Notes: generated from the sequence alone by a model not told the origin. DNA of 64,000 nucleotides from Hericium rajendrae (GCA_033439255.1 CM065883.1:2170001-2234000), one strand, 5' to 3'; counted from the first letter of the stretch, positions 1-10,692 are shown. Program-made: numbers and translations.

Positions 1-2079
1 GATAATACAAGTTTGCCATAGATTGTCGATCGAGGTCACGTGCATTCTTTTGGAAATGGCACATGCTGGATTTTTGCTTGGACACAAGCTCGGCAGAGTT
101 CCATCTCCTGGATCAGATCATCGAGATTAATGCCAGTGATCATGCCATGCTTGATTAGAGACTTTGCAGCATCAATTGACATATGGCCTAGCTGGTGATG
201 AAGGTCAGCAGTGGACAGCATGAGATTGGCACTATGGTCATCAATGGCCGCAATGGAAGCTAGCACATGTGCGAGTGCATCTGCAGGACTAGTAAATTTG
301 TAGAGGTTGTTGTCACGCAGGATGCATGTGATGGTTTGTCTGGCGGGACTGCAAATCTGGCAATGTCCATCACAGAACATTGTCAAAAAGCCCAATGCAT
401 TAATGCAGCTGATTGAAATCAGGGTAAACACTATGCTCAGCATGTACAGTACTGTACCATTTTGATCGTAAGCTCATGTCACAGGTCACAGGGACCCTTG
501 AGCTATGCCTAATCACCACTTTGTCACTAGTCACAAGGTCTGATGAGCCTCATCGATATCTGTGACCAAATTTTGATTATAATTAAATTAAAATCAAAAT
601 TTTCTCGGTGTAATGCAAGACCTTTGTGGAGGGCTAAAATCATCTCATTACATGTTCAAGCTGTCTGAGCATTCACAACAAGATAATATGAGATGTCTCC
701 AAGCATATGAGCCTGCAAATCCCTGAAAACATAAGGGATGAGTGAGCCTATTTTATTTTGGTCATGGGTCACAGCCCGTTGTGAGCCTAAGAGACCAAAT
801 GAGCCTACTAAGTTCTCAGTCACAGCTCAACCCCCATGAGCCTATGATCGAAATGGTACAGTACATCCTTCAGGGTGATCCTGATGACTGTGTCACCATT
901 TGGGAAGGTAATAATTACATCACCGCAGCCTGTCACGAAGAAGACATGCTTGTCAGCAGTGATGATCGGTTTAGGTGCAATCTAATGGAAGTTCAAGAAT
1001 TCTGATCAGAAAGAGGAGTAGTGGTGACTGGTGCTGATGTTGATGCATTGCATCAGCGCTGAGTCGGGAACCGTGGCAGCTAGTGCTGAGAAAGCAAAAT
1101 GGGTCTCGAGGGTGGCAGCCACATTTGCTGTACCTTTCCCATTGCTGTCCTTGTCTTTCCTGCTGCTCTTGCCCTTCCTATCAGATCCCTGCCCCTTCTT
1201 TCTGCCTCCTTTCTGCCAGCAATTAGTCGTGCTGTAAAAATGGTGTCTGCAGTTCGAGCACTTGACATTGTTCTTCGTGCCAGAGCTACTGCTATTGCTG
1301 TTGCCACACATGCCTTGGCTAGTGCCACACTTCTTTGGATCGGATCCCACGATGAGCACTGTATCAACCTTGTTGAGCTGGGCCTTGATCGCATGATGAT
1401 CAAATTTCTCATTGACGTGAGAAATGATGGTCATTGGCAGAATGGTCTTTCCAGTGATACAAGCAGCTAAGAGCATTGCTGAGAGGACAGGATTGTAGTC
1501 AGTGAGGAGCAAGGATAAAATTATGGCAGTGAAATTGATGTCAATTAGTTTAGCCCTCATGCTTGCTAATTCTTCCTTCATGCAAAGCAACAAATTGAAG
1601 TGCTCATGGACGTCACCGCTGGGTTGACAACGTGTCTCCTGGAGCCATCACCGGAGATCGATTTGGACCATTTTGGTCTTGCCCTTGTATTCATTACAAG
1701 TATTGCAGACCATACTTTGTGTGCACGATCAAGATCTTGCATGCATGAAAGGAGTGATTTGATGATTGTCAAGAAGATCTGTTGTTTGATGGTGTATTCC
1801 TGTTGGAGCCACTTGTCCCACTTTTCTTTGTAATCATCCAGTTGCTTGGTCATCAGATTGACATCCTTTTTGTCTTTATCGAGTGATGTCAATGGTTCCT
1901 TTGGTTCCTTGGCGGTGCCTCTCAGATGGTGCATCAAACCTTTTACTCTGATCATGGTCACAATGCAGGTTTTGTACATCACCCAGTTCGAGCCATTGGC
2001 TGTGAGCTTCGGAACAGTGCAAAGGTTGAATGAGTTGTTGAGCAACATTGATTCAGGACCAGGGCCCATAACCTCTTAG
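1..2079 (-). mobile_element. Ty1/copia fossil, 5' part (gag to integrase start), copy i
   Basis: Minus-strand remains of a Ty1/copia retrotransposon that runs off the left edge of the window. Reading from 2069 downward: a gag of the UBN2 type (GSNWVMYKTCIVTM region, leucine/lysine-rich middle), a basic zinc-knuckle region near 1100-1350 (CSNCRHHFYSTTNC), protease-end sequence around 850-1000, then the gag-pre-integrase domain at 36-443 (LHHQLGHMS, CRACVQAK). The same block occurs in plus orientation at 41487-43550, differing by only a few percent. It is broken, with several interruptions; reverse transcriptase is not present in the window. A fossil, not a working element. Family is secure; exact limits are not. 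Confidence 0.85.
449..864. repeat. 416-bp segment with about 30-bp inverted ends inside the copia fossil
   Basis: The two ends are inverted copies of each other (GTACTGTACCATTT, then GATC, then GCTCATG). The interior is AT-rich and contains a long near-palindrome of A/T-rich sequence around 572-602. The same segment sits at 42701-43117 in the other copia copy, so it predates the duplication of that block. It may be a fold-back insertion or an inverted duplication of copia sequence, since one end overlaps protease-like coding sequence. Confidence 0.45.
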
Positions 2080-2942
2080 AAGAACCAGGGTATGGGAGGT
2101 ATCTAAAATGATACTGAGCAGTCAGGACTCAGTGATAGAAGAATTCACTGCATTGATTATGTACCTAGAATGATACCGAGCAGTCAGGACTGCCCATGGA
2201 GTAAGTACATTAATAATCAATGAAAGAAGCATAGATCACATACCTCAGTGATAGAAGAATTCACTGAGGTAAACATCCTGCAAACTTGTGCCTACATCAA
2301 CAGCACGAGGGGCTGAAAGCAACTGTACAGTAGTGTACATAATCGATCTGGGCTCCAGGCCTGAAACATCTAATCTAAAGGTAAGGAATGAGATAAGATG
2401 AAAATCACACTTAGTGTGCTTTGGTAATGGGCATTTGCCCCAATCTCAACAAAGGTACAGGCAAGTGACACACCTGCACATGGCAACACACAATGTGTGT
2501 ATATGGTTGTGCTGACTGACATGCTCACATTCAGCTGTAGCCATCTCTGAGCTGTCACTGGCCCATCCACAAGGTACATCGAGATGTGATGAACCAGCAT
2601 AGGGTGTGGCCAGTGAACATGAAGCACAGTGGACTGGCATGAGGTGCAGCAGGCATGCACGAGGCACTGGCCCCAGCACAATGCTGCATGCCAAGTATAA
2701 GGCATGAGGTACAGGTACATGACATGCCTACACAGGTGTGCTAACTGATGTGCTTGTGCATAGCTATGATCATTTATCAGCCATACATATGCTAGCATGT
2801 GTAGCATCTGAGCCCATGCATAAGACATCAGAGGCAGGGCATGGTGTGTCTGATCTATGTGTGAGATAATTTATATACCTTCATTAATAATAATAAAAAG
2901 GAATCGTTTTGCCATGCACAGCATTGGCCCTCTTCCCCCAAG
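2080..2942 (-). repeat. Repeat block R with probable copia leader/LTR, copy i
   Basis: The copia-proximal part (about 2080-2310) holds a duplicated motif GAATTCTTCTATCACTGA and ends, on the minus strand, in TTATGGGCCC, the kind of half-tRNA primer site used by copia elements, so it is probably LTR plus primer site. The rest (2310-2942) is a CATG- and TGCA-rich, CpG-poor block. It recurs at 40619-41255 and 54399-54842. The outer end reads GGCCCTCTTCCCCCAAG followed by host T at 2943. A hairpin (CCATGC-ACA-GCATTGG) lies just inside that end. Confidence 0.6.
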
Positions 2943-3149
2943 TTTGCTGAGGCTCGAGCAACGAAGCTTCGCTCATTCGGTGGCTGAAGCACCAAGTTTA
3001 ACATGTCGAGACTTCACTCCTTTTTACCAGTCTCCCTTCTCCTCCTTCGTGTTTCCTCCTCCAGCCTCCTTCCTTCCATTTCTTTTGTTCTCTATCGGCT
3101 TTCAATACGGCTGGGATGGTTTTTTTAGCAGATACTTAGAGGGCCTTAG

Positions 3150-3195
3150 GTGAGTAAAAAAAAAAGCCTCTTATCATTTTTTCATATTAATCAAG
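3150..3195 (+). other. Conserved short intron, IHE copy A
   Basis: Starts GTGAGTAAAAAA, has a branch-like ATATTAAT, and ends CAAG directly before the stem-loop. At 46 nt it matches the introns of copies B, C, D and E (45-48 nt). Confidence 0.6.
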
Positions 3196-3227
3196 AGAGT
3201 GTCAATCGTTTTTCAAGCGACACTCTC
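3196..3227 (+). other. Stem-loop 1, IHE copy A
   Basis: AGAGTGTC and GACACTCT form the stem around an imperfect inner part. The hairpin begins at the first base after the predicted 3' splice site. Homologous hairpins sit at the same place in copies B-E. Confidence 0.65.
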
Positions 3228-3556
3228 GATATCTTTTATTCTGTTGATCCCACATCCCCGCGCTACCATCCTATGATTCTGTTGCCTTTTTTGCACTCTC
3301 ATCGCCCCTTCCTCGGCCTGTCTATGCCACATCTGTGCCCCGTGTGCAGCTCGTACACCCCATGCCTGACTCCAACAGGCTGCGACCCCTGCGCATGCCT
3401 CCGACCACCATCCTTTTCCACGTGCATCAGTGTGCACAAGGCCACAGCGTGCATGCATGCGTGTACCATGTGACGTCATCTGCGCGATGTCAACGACATG
3501 TGCGCACAGGCCACATCATCACCCATGCCCCACGTCCGTGCATGTGCATGTGCCAT

Positions 3557-3582
3557 AGTCCCATTGCCATGGCAATGGGACT
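3557..3582. other. Stem-loop 2, IHE copy A (26-bp perfect palindrome)
   Basis: Perfect palindrome centred on TTGCCATGGCAA, flanked by GGGACTCGGAC. The same GTTGCC-GGCAAC core recurs in copies B (19345) and D (34513), and in degenerate form in E. Confidence 0.65.
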
Positions 3583-4637
3583 CGGACATTGTTCATGCCT
3601 ATCAGCCATGACCCTGCACGCTTGCCTCAATCCCCGCAAGGCCTCATGCTCATGTTCAACACCGTGCAAGCTTGCAACATCCCATCTGTGTGCTCAAGCC
3701 CCCACACCCACTCACAATGCCCCGCACCTGCTCACAACACCCCAGACATGCACACCACGCCCAGTTGCGTGTATGCTCCTGCACCTGCTCAACTCAACAT
3801 GCCCCGCGTGTGTGCGCAATGACCTGCACAGGTGCATGACAACCACATGTGCATGACGTGCTGTACAGTGCCTCTTTGTGCATGCAGAATGTCCTGCATG
3901 CCTGCTCCAGGCCTCCCGCACATGCTCGACACCCACACGTGCCCGACATCCCCTGCACGTGCCCAGCTCTGCCTCCGCATGCGCACAGATGCCAGCGCAT
4001 GGTGGCACTGCAAGACCTCATCCCACAACAATGCACGCACAACACCCAGCATTTGCACTCAACATCACTTGCCTACAATGCCCTGCATGCGTGCATGCTC
4101 TCGCATGCCCACTCAACACCCCGCACCCTCCAGATGCTCTGCGTACATGTGCAACGTCCCACGTGCATGTACGCAACCTGCACGCATACATGGCAGCCCT
4201 GACCCCATTTGTGGGCATGGCCACCCACACGCAGCTACACATAGTCTGGCTTGCCATGCATGGACCATGTATGCTGTGCGCGGCCCATGCCTACTCCTGT
4301 GCCCTCCATGCTGGCATTCATGCATGCCACGCCACCTTTTGTGTGCACGTGCTGTCTTTTGTGTGCCTGCACTGTCTTTGCACCTGTGCCTGCACCCTCC
4401 ATGGTGACTTGCATGCCCTCCGCATCCTGTGCCTTATGCAATAGCTCGACTAGCTTACATATGTATGGTAGTAGATTTATTACAATTTAATATGATAAAT
4501 TCTGACTTGTAATATCTGGTGCTTATCTGACTTGTGGTAGTAATCATAGGCATCATAGTAGCCATAGCACACCTTGTTAATGATGATAACCCTATGTATA
4601 TCAGACTACAGGCTATGAAGGCTATGATAACCCTATG

Positions 4638-4848
4638 CATCAGGAACCCTTTCAGTCTTCTTAGTGACCTTGTTGGTCTGGTTTGGGTCTGGTGGATCTG
4701 GTTTTTGTCTGGTTTGTCTGGTTTTCATCTGAATTGATAGAAAACCAGACAAACCAGATGAAAACCAGACAAACCAGATGAAAACCAGATTCACCAGATC
4801 CAAACCAGACCAACAAGGTCACTAAGAAGACTGAAAGGGTTCCTGATG
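4638..4848. mobile_element. MITE M1 (211-bp palindromic element)
   Basis: Ends CATCAGGAACCC...GGGTTCCTGATG; the whole element is close to a palindrome built from TCTGGTTTGTCTGG-like units. A 2-bp target duplication TG flanks it (4636-4637, 4849-4850). Three more copies of the same 211-bp length, apparently identical or nearly so, occur in this window (M2, M3, M4), so amplification was recent. It carries no transposase. The ends are open in several frames only because of the repeat structure. Confidence 0.9.
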
Positions 4849-5052
4849 TGAATGTCACACTGTCTGCTATGTAGGCTATGATAGCTCTCATAGCTCTACA
4901 TAGCTGGATAAAGAAACTTCATAGCTCTGATAGCTCAATGATAGCACCTATAATGTAACCTGCAGCTATGTCAAATTCAAATTTCTCAGATGAAGATCTT
5001 GAAAGGAAGATCTCAATTTCAAATTTTGATTTTTGAATTCTAGATGGACTGA

Positions 5053-5470
5053 GGCCTATGTAGCATGGCTGGAAAGTGATTAATCAGTACATTTCAATGC
5101 AATTTAGAACAATTAAATTGGTGGAGAACTGCCAGACTTATCTCAAGGTCAAGATCTTGGGGGGGGGGGAGATCTCAGTTTCGAGTTTTGATTTTCGAGT
5201 TCTGGGCAGATTGGGGTCTATGTAGCATGTCTGGAAAGTGATTAATCAGTACATTCCAGCGCATTTTAGAACAATTAAATCGGTGGAGAACTGCCAGACT
5301 TACCTCAAGGTCAAGATCTTGGGGGGGAGATCTCAGTTTCGAGTTTTGATTTTCGAGTTCTGGGCAGATTGGGGTCTATGTAGCATGTCTGGAAAGCGAT
5401 TAATCAGTACTTTCCAGCCCAATTTAGAATGAGTGAATTGGTGAAGAACTGAGGGACTTACCTTAAGATC
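5053..5470. repeat. 158-bp tandem repeats, array 1 (about 2.6 units)
   Basis: Units start at GGCCTATGTAGCATG (5053), GGTCTATGTAGCATG (5215) and again at 5373. The first step is slightly longer because of a G run. Each unit has GAAAGTGATTAATCAGTAC, then AATTGGTGGAGAACTG, then AAGATCTTGGGG. The same unit plan, strongly diverged, appears at 6274-6850 and 46575-47000. Confidence 0.85.
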
Positions 5471-5961
5471 ATTCAGATGATGATGATTGGTTGATTGCTC
5501 ACCAGGAAGATAACCTATCACAGCTCAGAAGACATGAACTGGAAGCAGCTGTCAATGTGGTTTTGACAAGCTCTAATACATACTGGTTTGTGCAAGATTC
5601 AGAGACTTATAAAGAAATTAGTCTGCCGGCTCAGCAAGTGAGATACATACAAGACGACCAAGGTGAGCCACCGGGTCGAGTACCTCCTGGTTCCAAACCG
5701 TCAACCACTCAGCGGATGACTTGGAGATACCCGTCGAGCCTTGCAGCCAACATGACAAGCATGCAGGATGTAAAGCTCATAAAGAAGTAAGACTTTACTG
5801 CTGGTGCTTCAAAACTGAAATTTTGATTATATAATCAGTCTTCAAAACCATAGATTTATAGGCATTTCTGTACTTATAATATACTACAAGAGTAGACATT
5901 GTACTCATGCTAATTACTCATTGATTATATCATTTTCAGTATTAAAAAATATCAAAAAAGT

Positions 5962-6022
5962 CTGGCATGAACTGGAATTGAACTTGCAAACTCAAACTTC
6001 ACCACTGAGTTTTGATTATGTA
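5962..6022 (-). ncRNA. tRNA-like (SINE-head-like) remnant
   Basis: On the minus strand it ends AGTTTGCAAGTTCAATTCC, which resembles a T-arm with an internal B box (GGTTCRANNCC). It parallels the better-preserved tRNA-like segments at 6878-6961 and 47018-47100. No full cloverleaf. Confidence 0.35.
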
Positions 6023-6041
6023 ATCGTCATGTGATCACCAC

Positions 6042-6112
6042 CATGGTACGGCCGTACCATGGTGAACGACACGTGACCACCTTCACCATGGTACGGCCAT
6101 ACCATAGTGAAG
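6042..6112. repeat. Duplicated palindrome (CCATGGTACGGC type)
   Basis: A perfect palindrome with arms CACCATGGTACGG is followed about 45 bp later by a near copy with two changes, at about 6085-6112. Confidence 0.7.
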
Positions 6113-6273
6113 CACTGCTGCATTGAAGCTCATACTAAGACTGAATCTTTCAACAGTCATTAAATGATTTGATCACATAGTATATTGCTATATAGTATAT
6201 ATACTTATTGAGTATGCTCAATGTATACTAAAAATGATTGAGCAACATAGATCACAAAACCGAGTTTTTGTAT

Positions 6274-6850
6274 GAGTTCTACATGGATCATAACACATAA
6301 AATATGACTAGGAAGTGATGAATGAGTAGCATCTGATCCACTTGAGAACAAGTGAATCGGTGAAGGATTGACTGAGATAGCTAAGGATCAAGCATACTAG
6401 CAGGAAAAATACAGAAGTGCTTTGTGTTCTACGAGTTCTGCATGGATCAAAATGCACAAAATATGGTTCAAAAGCTATGAATGAGTAGCATCTGATCCAC
6501 ATGACAACAAGTGAATCAGTGAAGAATGAACTGAGATAACTAAGGATCAAGCATACTAGGAGGAGAAATACAGAAGTGCTTCGCATTCTACAAGTTCTGC
6601 ATGGATAAACACACATAAAATACAGCTAGAAAGTGATGAATGAGTAGATTCTCATGCACTTGAGAACAAGTGAATCGGTCAAGAACTGACTGAGCTAGCT
6701 GAGAATCAAGCATCCTAGGAAAAAAATACAGGAATGCTTTACATTCTGCAAGTTCTGCATGGATCAAGATGCATAAAATATAACTAGAAAGTGATAAATG
6801 ATCAGATTTTGATGCATTTAAGAATGAGTGAATTGGTCTGACCAAGTTAC
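6274..6850. repeat. 158-bp tandem repeats, array 2 (about 3.6 units)
   Basis: Units begin GAGTTCTACATGGATC (6274), GAGTTCTGCATGGATC (6433), AAGTTCTGCATGGAT (6592) and AAGTTCTGCATGGATC (6750); spacing is 158-159 bp. Each contains GAACAAGTGAATCGG and GATCAAGCAT. Continuous with a tRNA-like segment at the right end. Confidence 0.88.
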
Positions 6851-6877
6851 AGTAAACAAAGTGTAAAAGAAAAAGTT

Positions 6878-6961
6878 CGGCCAGAGCTGGAATTGAACCT
6901 GCAAACTCGTCAGATTGAAGATGTGTGATTATATAAGCCAACTGCCTAATGGGCATAGTCA
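6878..6961 (-). ncRNA. tRNA-derived segment (SINE-like head)
   Basis: Minus strand: an A-box-like TTAGGCAGTTGGC, a middle region that could fold as an anticodon arm, and a T-arm GCAGGTTCAATTCCAGC with a good B box. Acceptor-stem pairing is poor, so this is a derived, SINE-like head rather than a tRNA gene. A nearly identical copy at 47018-47100 also sits beside 158-bp repeats. Confidence 0.55.
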
Positions 6962-6981
6962 TCGTTTGCATGTCGTTTTCA

Positions 6982-7069
6982 CTATGAAAAGGCGGTATAG
7001 AGTAAATGATTCTAAGGAATCGTAACTATGAAAAGGCAGTATAGAGTAAACGATTCTAAAGAATCGTAA
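6982..7069. repeat. 44-bp direct duplication at an element terminus
   Basis: CTATGAAAAGGC...AATCGTAA occurs at 6982-7025 and 7026-7069. Each unit ends in a small hairpin (ACGATTC-GAATCGT). The unit occurs once at 47121-47164. In both places the repeat stops at AA and the next base is T, at the start of Ty3 coding sequence. Confidence 0.75.
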
Positions 7070-8540
7070 TGACGGTCTCCTGTGGTCGAAGACACGAGCA
7101 GGACTGGACATCCTGTGTGTTCCCCAAGCTAAGCTCAAGGGGTGCAGCCTCCACAAGATCATACTGGACACCGCGCACACAACTATCGGTCACTTCGGGA
7201 GTCAAAAGACTTCCGAGTATGTGTGCCGTTGGTATTGGTGGCCGAAGATTGGTCATGACCTGGAGAAATTCTGTGCGAGCTGTGGGTCCTGCCAAAGGAC
7301 GAAGACCCACAATCATCCTCCCGCAGGATTATTCTACAGCATGCCGATCCCAATGCATCCATGGGCATCGATCGGGATGGACTTTGTCAGCCCATTTCCC
7401 CAAGCCCATGGCAAGGACTATCTATGGGTTATCATTTGCCGACTCACATCCATGGTACATTTGCTACCAATTATGACTCAAACCAAAGCATCGGAATTGG
7501 CACATCTTTATTATAAAGAGATCATCTGACTGCATGGCATGCCAGGATCAATCATCTCCGACCGAGACGCTAAGTTCACGTCGATATTTTGGCATGAACT
7601 CCATTGTCTATTGGGCACCAAACTCCTTATGTCCACGTCGTTTCATCCTCAGACCGATGGCGCATCCAAACACATTATTTGTTCGATATTGCAGGTCCTG
7701 TGTAACTCCATGACTCCCAGCCAGGAGGACTGGGTGGACCGCATCCCAATGGTCAAATTTGCACTCAACTCCAACGTGAGTTCGAGCTCGGGCTTTGCCC
7801 CATTCGAACTCAACTATGGTTATATGCCGATGTTGGGCAGCCAGCCTGTTGCCGCAACCATGTACAAGGGGGTACAAGAGTTCGCCCAGCAGGCACACAC
7901 CAACCTGTCCATAGCTCACGATGCTATCATCGAAAGCTGCATGAATCAAGCCTATTATGCTAATTCGCACTGCATGCCCAAGGTCGAACACCAGGTCGGC
8001 GACCTGGTGTATCTCTCTACGAAGAACCTGAATATGCCCAAAGGACGAGCCGCGAAGCTCCTCCCTAAGTACATCGGCCCATTTCCGGTACTAGAGAGCA
8101 ACCCGGCCACGTCCACCTACAAGCTTGAATTGCTGGAAGAACTTCAACGACGCCGCATCCACCCTGTATTCCACACAGGGCTTTTGCGCCGTCATGAGCC
8201 CAATGATGACATACTATTCCCGTGATGGGAGACGAAGCTGTTCTACAACTTTGGACAACCCGCCGACGAGGAATGGTACGTGGATGAGATTGTCGGCCAC
8301 CAATGGGTGGGTGACGATCTACAACTCCATGTTCGCTGGTCGCTAGGCGACCACTCCTGGGAGACTCTTGCGGTCTGCCAGGAGCTCAAAGCCCTCGACC
8401 GATACCTCGAACTCCAAGGCATTGCCCAATGGCAATCCCTCTCACGCCACACTACTGCAACAGAGTCGTCTTCACGTGCTGTAGCTGCGTCGGCCGTTCG
8501 CACGTGGCAACAGCTGAGGTGGCGCACGTCTCGGAAATAA
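7070..8540 (+). mobile_element. Ty3 (Metaviridae) fossil: integrase and chromodomain
   Basis: Downstream part of a chromodomain Ty3 element. Visible parts in order: zinc-binding region (HTTIGHFG...CGSCQRTK), integrase core (GMDFVSPFP; SDRDAKFTS; HPQTDGASK), integrase C-terminal region (VGDLVYLSTKNL; PKYIGPFPVL; HPVFHTGLL), and at about 8280-8420 a chromodomain-like segment (DEIVGHQWVGDDLQLHVRW, WETLA). Reverse transcriptase, protease and gag are missing because the left end abuts the repeat block ending at 7069. It is broken, with a small number of interruptions. Its sequence is clearly different from the Ty3 element at 36181-50250, so it is a second lineage. Confidence 0.88.
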
Positions 8541-8695
8541 CCGAGAACGTGCACCGCCACTGCGCACTTTTTCCAGGGTTGCTTACTTAACCAGATTAAA
8601 CTTTTAGTCGTCATCGTGGGTGCACAACAGTGCCTGGCCAACTGACTTAGGCAGCAACCTCAAATTGCTTCACCTTTTTCTTCCAGACCACCACC
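8541..8695 (+). other. Leader between Ty3 pol and the next ORF
   Basis: About 155 bp without coding signal between the end of the chromodomain region and the ATG at 8696. It ends in a pyrimidine-rich run and CCACCACC just before the ATG, a good eukaryotic start context. Confidence 0.5.
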
Positions 8696-10228
8696 ATGTC
8701 TACCCCCGCCAATGACTCCACCACCCGCAGCCCCACGCAGTCCCTCCCGCTGCCAGCCATCGGCGCTGAGCTGTCTACGACGACTCAGCAGGAGCCCACC
8801 ATGGACTCTACAGTCATGCTCGTCGACTCTGAGGCTCCCGTGCCTCAGAGCCCACGTGGTGACCCATCGGGCACCGCCTCTGCACCCCTTCCCTCTCTGC
8901 CCCATTATGACAGGTGGGCCTATGACCCCACCATCCACACGGTCATGCATGAGGACGAGGCATGTGAGGTGTGTCGCACCTATCACACGCACCTCGTCGA
9001 TGATGACCCCTCGTTCGCCGCTGCCACATGTGCCCATTCTGCCTTTGAACAGCAGCTCATCAAGAACGGCCGCCGTATGACTTGGAGCCACATCCATCGC
9101 CACGACGTGGAAAACGAAGCACTTCATCTCCGCGTCGCTTGTGCCAAGGCCGATGTTGAGGCATACCACCTCGAGCGTGATCGTGTGCATACAGCTGAGG
9201 AGCATGCCCAGTGTGAGCTCTGCAACGTACTCATCGAAAGTACACACCTGCAGGCTGCCGCCCACATCGCTGCATTGACACGACCCGTGGACCACCTGTC
9301 GCGTGACTCCACTGCTCGCTCTGAGCCCGTCCCACATCACGGATGCACACCTCTGCACGTGCCGTCCCCATGTCGCCTGCAGTCACCTCTGCCACGCTCC
9401 CACTCTCCCTGTCACAGATTGGGGTCATCCTGCCATGGCGTGTCGGCATCCCGGTGCCCTCGCAGCTGCAAGGACACTGGGCCCTGCTCGGTCCCCGCCC
9501 CGCCCTGTCATATGACCACGCCGTCTGCCTCGTCTACCGCCGGGCGGAGCACTCGCATGACTGGCAACGATGTGCAGCACTTCAAGATGGGGGTGGATTA
9601 TGACCCACTCGAAGACGACAATCTCGCGTGGGCCGATGACGATGCGACCAAGCAGCAGCGGCACGATTCACGTGCCTGGTCCAAATCTCAAATCGACAAG
9701 GCGCAGAAATTCGACGAGGCCCGTGCAGCTGCCGAATTCGAGCACGTTGCCGCAGAATCCCGGGCACGTGTCTGGGGTGCCAGCCCTGCCGACTCTGGGT
9801 CGTGCATCTGGACTCTCACCCCAGGCGCGTGGGGACCACCTACCCCAGCCGGCCCCTCCACGCCAGCCCCGATGCCATTCGTTGAGACATTCGGCTTATC
9901 ATACCAGTCAGTGTTGCACACTGGTAGCACCATAGGCCTGCCCGCCGGCCATGCACCAACGTCGTCGCACGACCACCATGATTACTCCTGCTGTGAGGTC
10001 CACAACAAGGCCGAGGTTCTCGCTCTCATTGAAGCCTTTCGCCACAGCCCATCGGCACTCACCCGTATCCGCCGTCTGGTGTCTGAGGCGAGTGCCGTCT
10101 CTTCCGCATCCCGCACCCTTGTCCAACGCCACATCATCCGTCTGTGGGTGCACAAGGGCAATGTCTGTCTTGCAGAACGTGAAGGCCTGCCGCCCCCTGT
10201 CATGACAGGCATAAGTGTAGCCATTTAG
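8696..10228 (+). CDS. Extra ORF downstream of Ty3 integrase, 510 aa, unknown
   Basis: A long uninterrupted frame placed where some LTR elements carry an additional gene. It starts MSTPANDSTTRSPTQ in a favourable context. It has a Pro/Ser/Thr-rich N-terminus (1-75), a central part with paired cysteines (CEVC about residue 92 and CELC about 180) and alternating charged, helix-like segments, a Pro/Ser/Cys-rich linker (230-300), a second acidic/charged segment (DYDPLEDDNLAWADDD, KQQRHDSRAW), and a C-terminal helical block (ALIEAFRHSPSALTRIRRL). I see no signal peptide or transmembrane segment, so it does not look like an envelope protein. It looks whole. It could be an element-borne accessory or gag-like protein, or a captured host gene. 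Function unknown. Confidence 0.6.
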   Translation: MSTPANDSTTRSPTQSLPLPAIGAELSTTTQQEPTMDSTVMLVDSEAPVPQSPRGDPSGTASAPLPSLPHYDRWAYDPTIHTVMHEDEACEVCRTYHTHLVDDDPSFAAATCAHSAFEQQLIKNGRRMTWSHIHRHDVENEALHLRVACAKADVEAYHLERDRVHTAEEHAQCELCNVLIESTHLQAAAHIAALTRPVDHLSRDSTARSEPVPHHGCTPLHVPSPCRLQSPLPRSHSPCHRLGSSCHGVSASRCPRSCKDTGPCSVPAPPCHMTTPSASSTAGRSTRMTGNDVQHFKMGVDYDPLEDDNLAWADDDATKQQRHDSRAWSKSQIDKAQKFDEARAAAEFEHVAAESRARVWGASPADSGSCIWTLTPGAWGPPTPAGPSTPAPMPFVETFGLSYQSVLHTGSTIGLPAGHAPTSSHDHHDYSCCEVHNKAEVLALIEAFRHSPSALTRIRRLVSEASAVSSASRTLVQRHIIRLWVHKGNVCLAEREGLPPPVMTGISVAI

Positions 10229-10362
10229 CTAAATGCATCGGTAAGGGCCACCTGCCACAATGAAAAATCATCGGTGACCTACCATTGGTGACTTGCCATG
10301 CATTTAGCTAAATGTACATATGTACATTTAGCTAAATGTCCCAAGTGCCATTTAGCTAAATG
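10222..10362. repeat. Cluster of four CATTTAGCTAAATG palindromes
   Basis: The 14-bp perfect palindrome occurs at 10222, 10301, 10325 and 10349. The two middle copies together form a 38-bp perfect palindrome centred on ACATATGT. The first copy overlaps the stop codon of the preceding ORF, so the cluster forms its 3' end. Confidence 0.9.
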
Positions 10363-10692
10363 CATTCATCTTATCATACCTTCCAAATTGTAATCTAATC
10401 AGTTCATCACAACTGCTTCCCGAAACAGAACTTTCTGGCACAAATACTATGGAGGACAAATATATGAGATTGCATTCGAAAACAGGCACAACTGCTGGGT
10501 GTTACGATAAGATAAGAGGCAACAGTACGACATCATAAAACAAGCCAGAAAGTGTGCAGAGTACAGATAGAGGGGGCCAGGCATGAGGAAGATGGGATGC
10601 TTGACAGGGTGAGCGAGAAAATGGCAGGGAATAGAGGGTAGAGACAGAAGAGGAAACAGCACACCTCGTCAAACGACAAAGTCGTCCTCATC

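Larger units (their letters stand above)
2943..4992 (+). mobile_element. IHE copy A (5' truncated, CpG-depleted)
   Basis: Member of the intron-hairpin element family described in the findings. It starts abruptly at the junction with repeat block R, inside the core motif GGTGGCTGAAGCACC. It then shows a pyrimidine-rich leader, a 46-nt intron, a stem-loop, a second perfect palindrome, about 1.1 kb of CATGC-rich sequence, and an AT-rich tail with CATAG-type subrepeats ending in TTTCTCAGATG at 4992. The GC-rich tract lacks CpG and is full of TG/CA where copies B and D have CG, as expected for an old, deaminated copy. It is interrupted by MITE M1. Many overlapping open frames in 3300-4440 arise from low complexity; I do not call genes there. 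Confidence 0.6.
5471..6273. other. Non-coding stretch with tRNA-like and palindromic pieces
   Basis: No convincing gene. A short open frame at 5491-5790 has no recognisable domain and lies between repeat arrays. A degenerate tRNA-like segment lies at 5962-6022 (minus), and a duplicated palindrome at 6042-6112. Confidence 0.5.

Noticed and set aside
5160-5170. G-run as a possible quadruplex or telomere-like element
   Set aside because: A single G run inside a 158-bp repeat unit; other units have shorter runs and no repeating pattern.
6878-6961. Calling the tRNA-like segments true tRNA genes
   Set aside because: The acceptor stem does not pair well and the anticodon arm is poor; a SINE-like derivative fits better.
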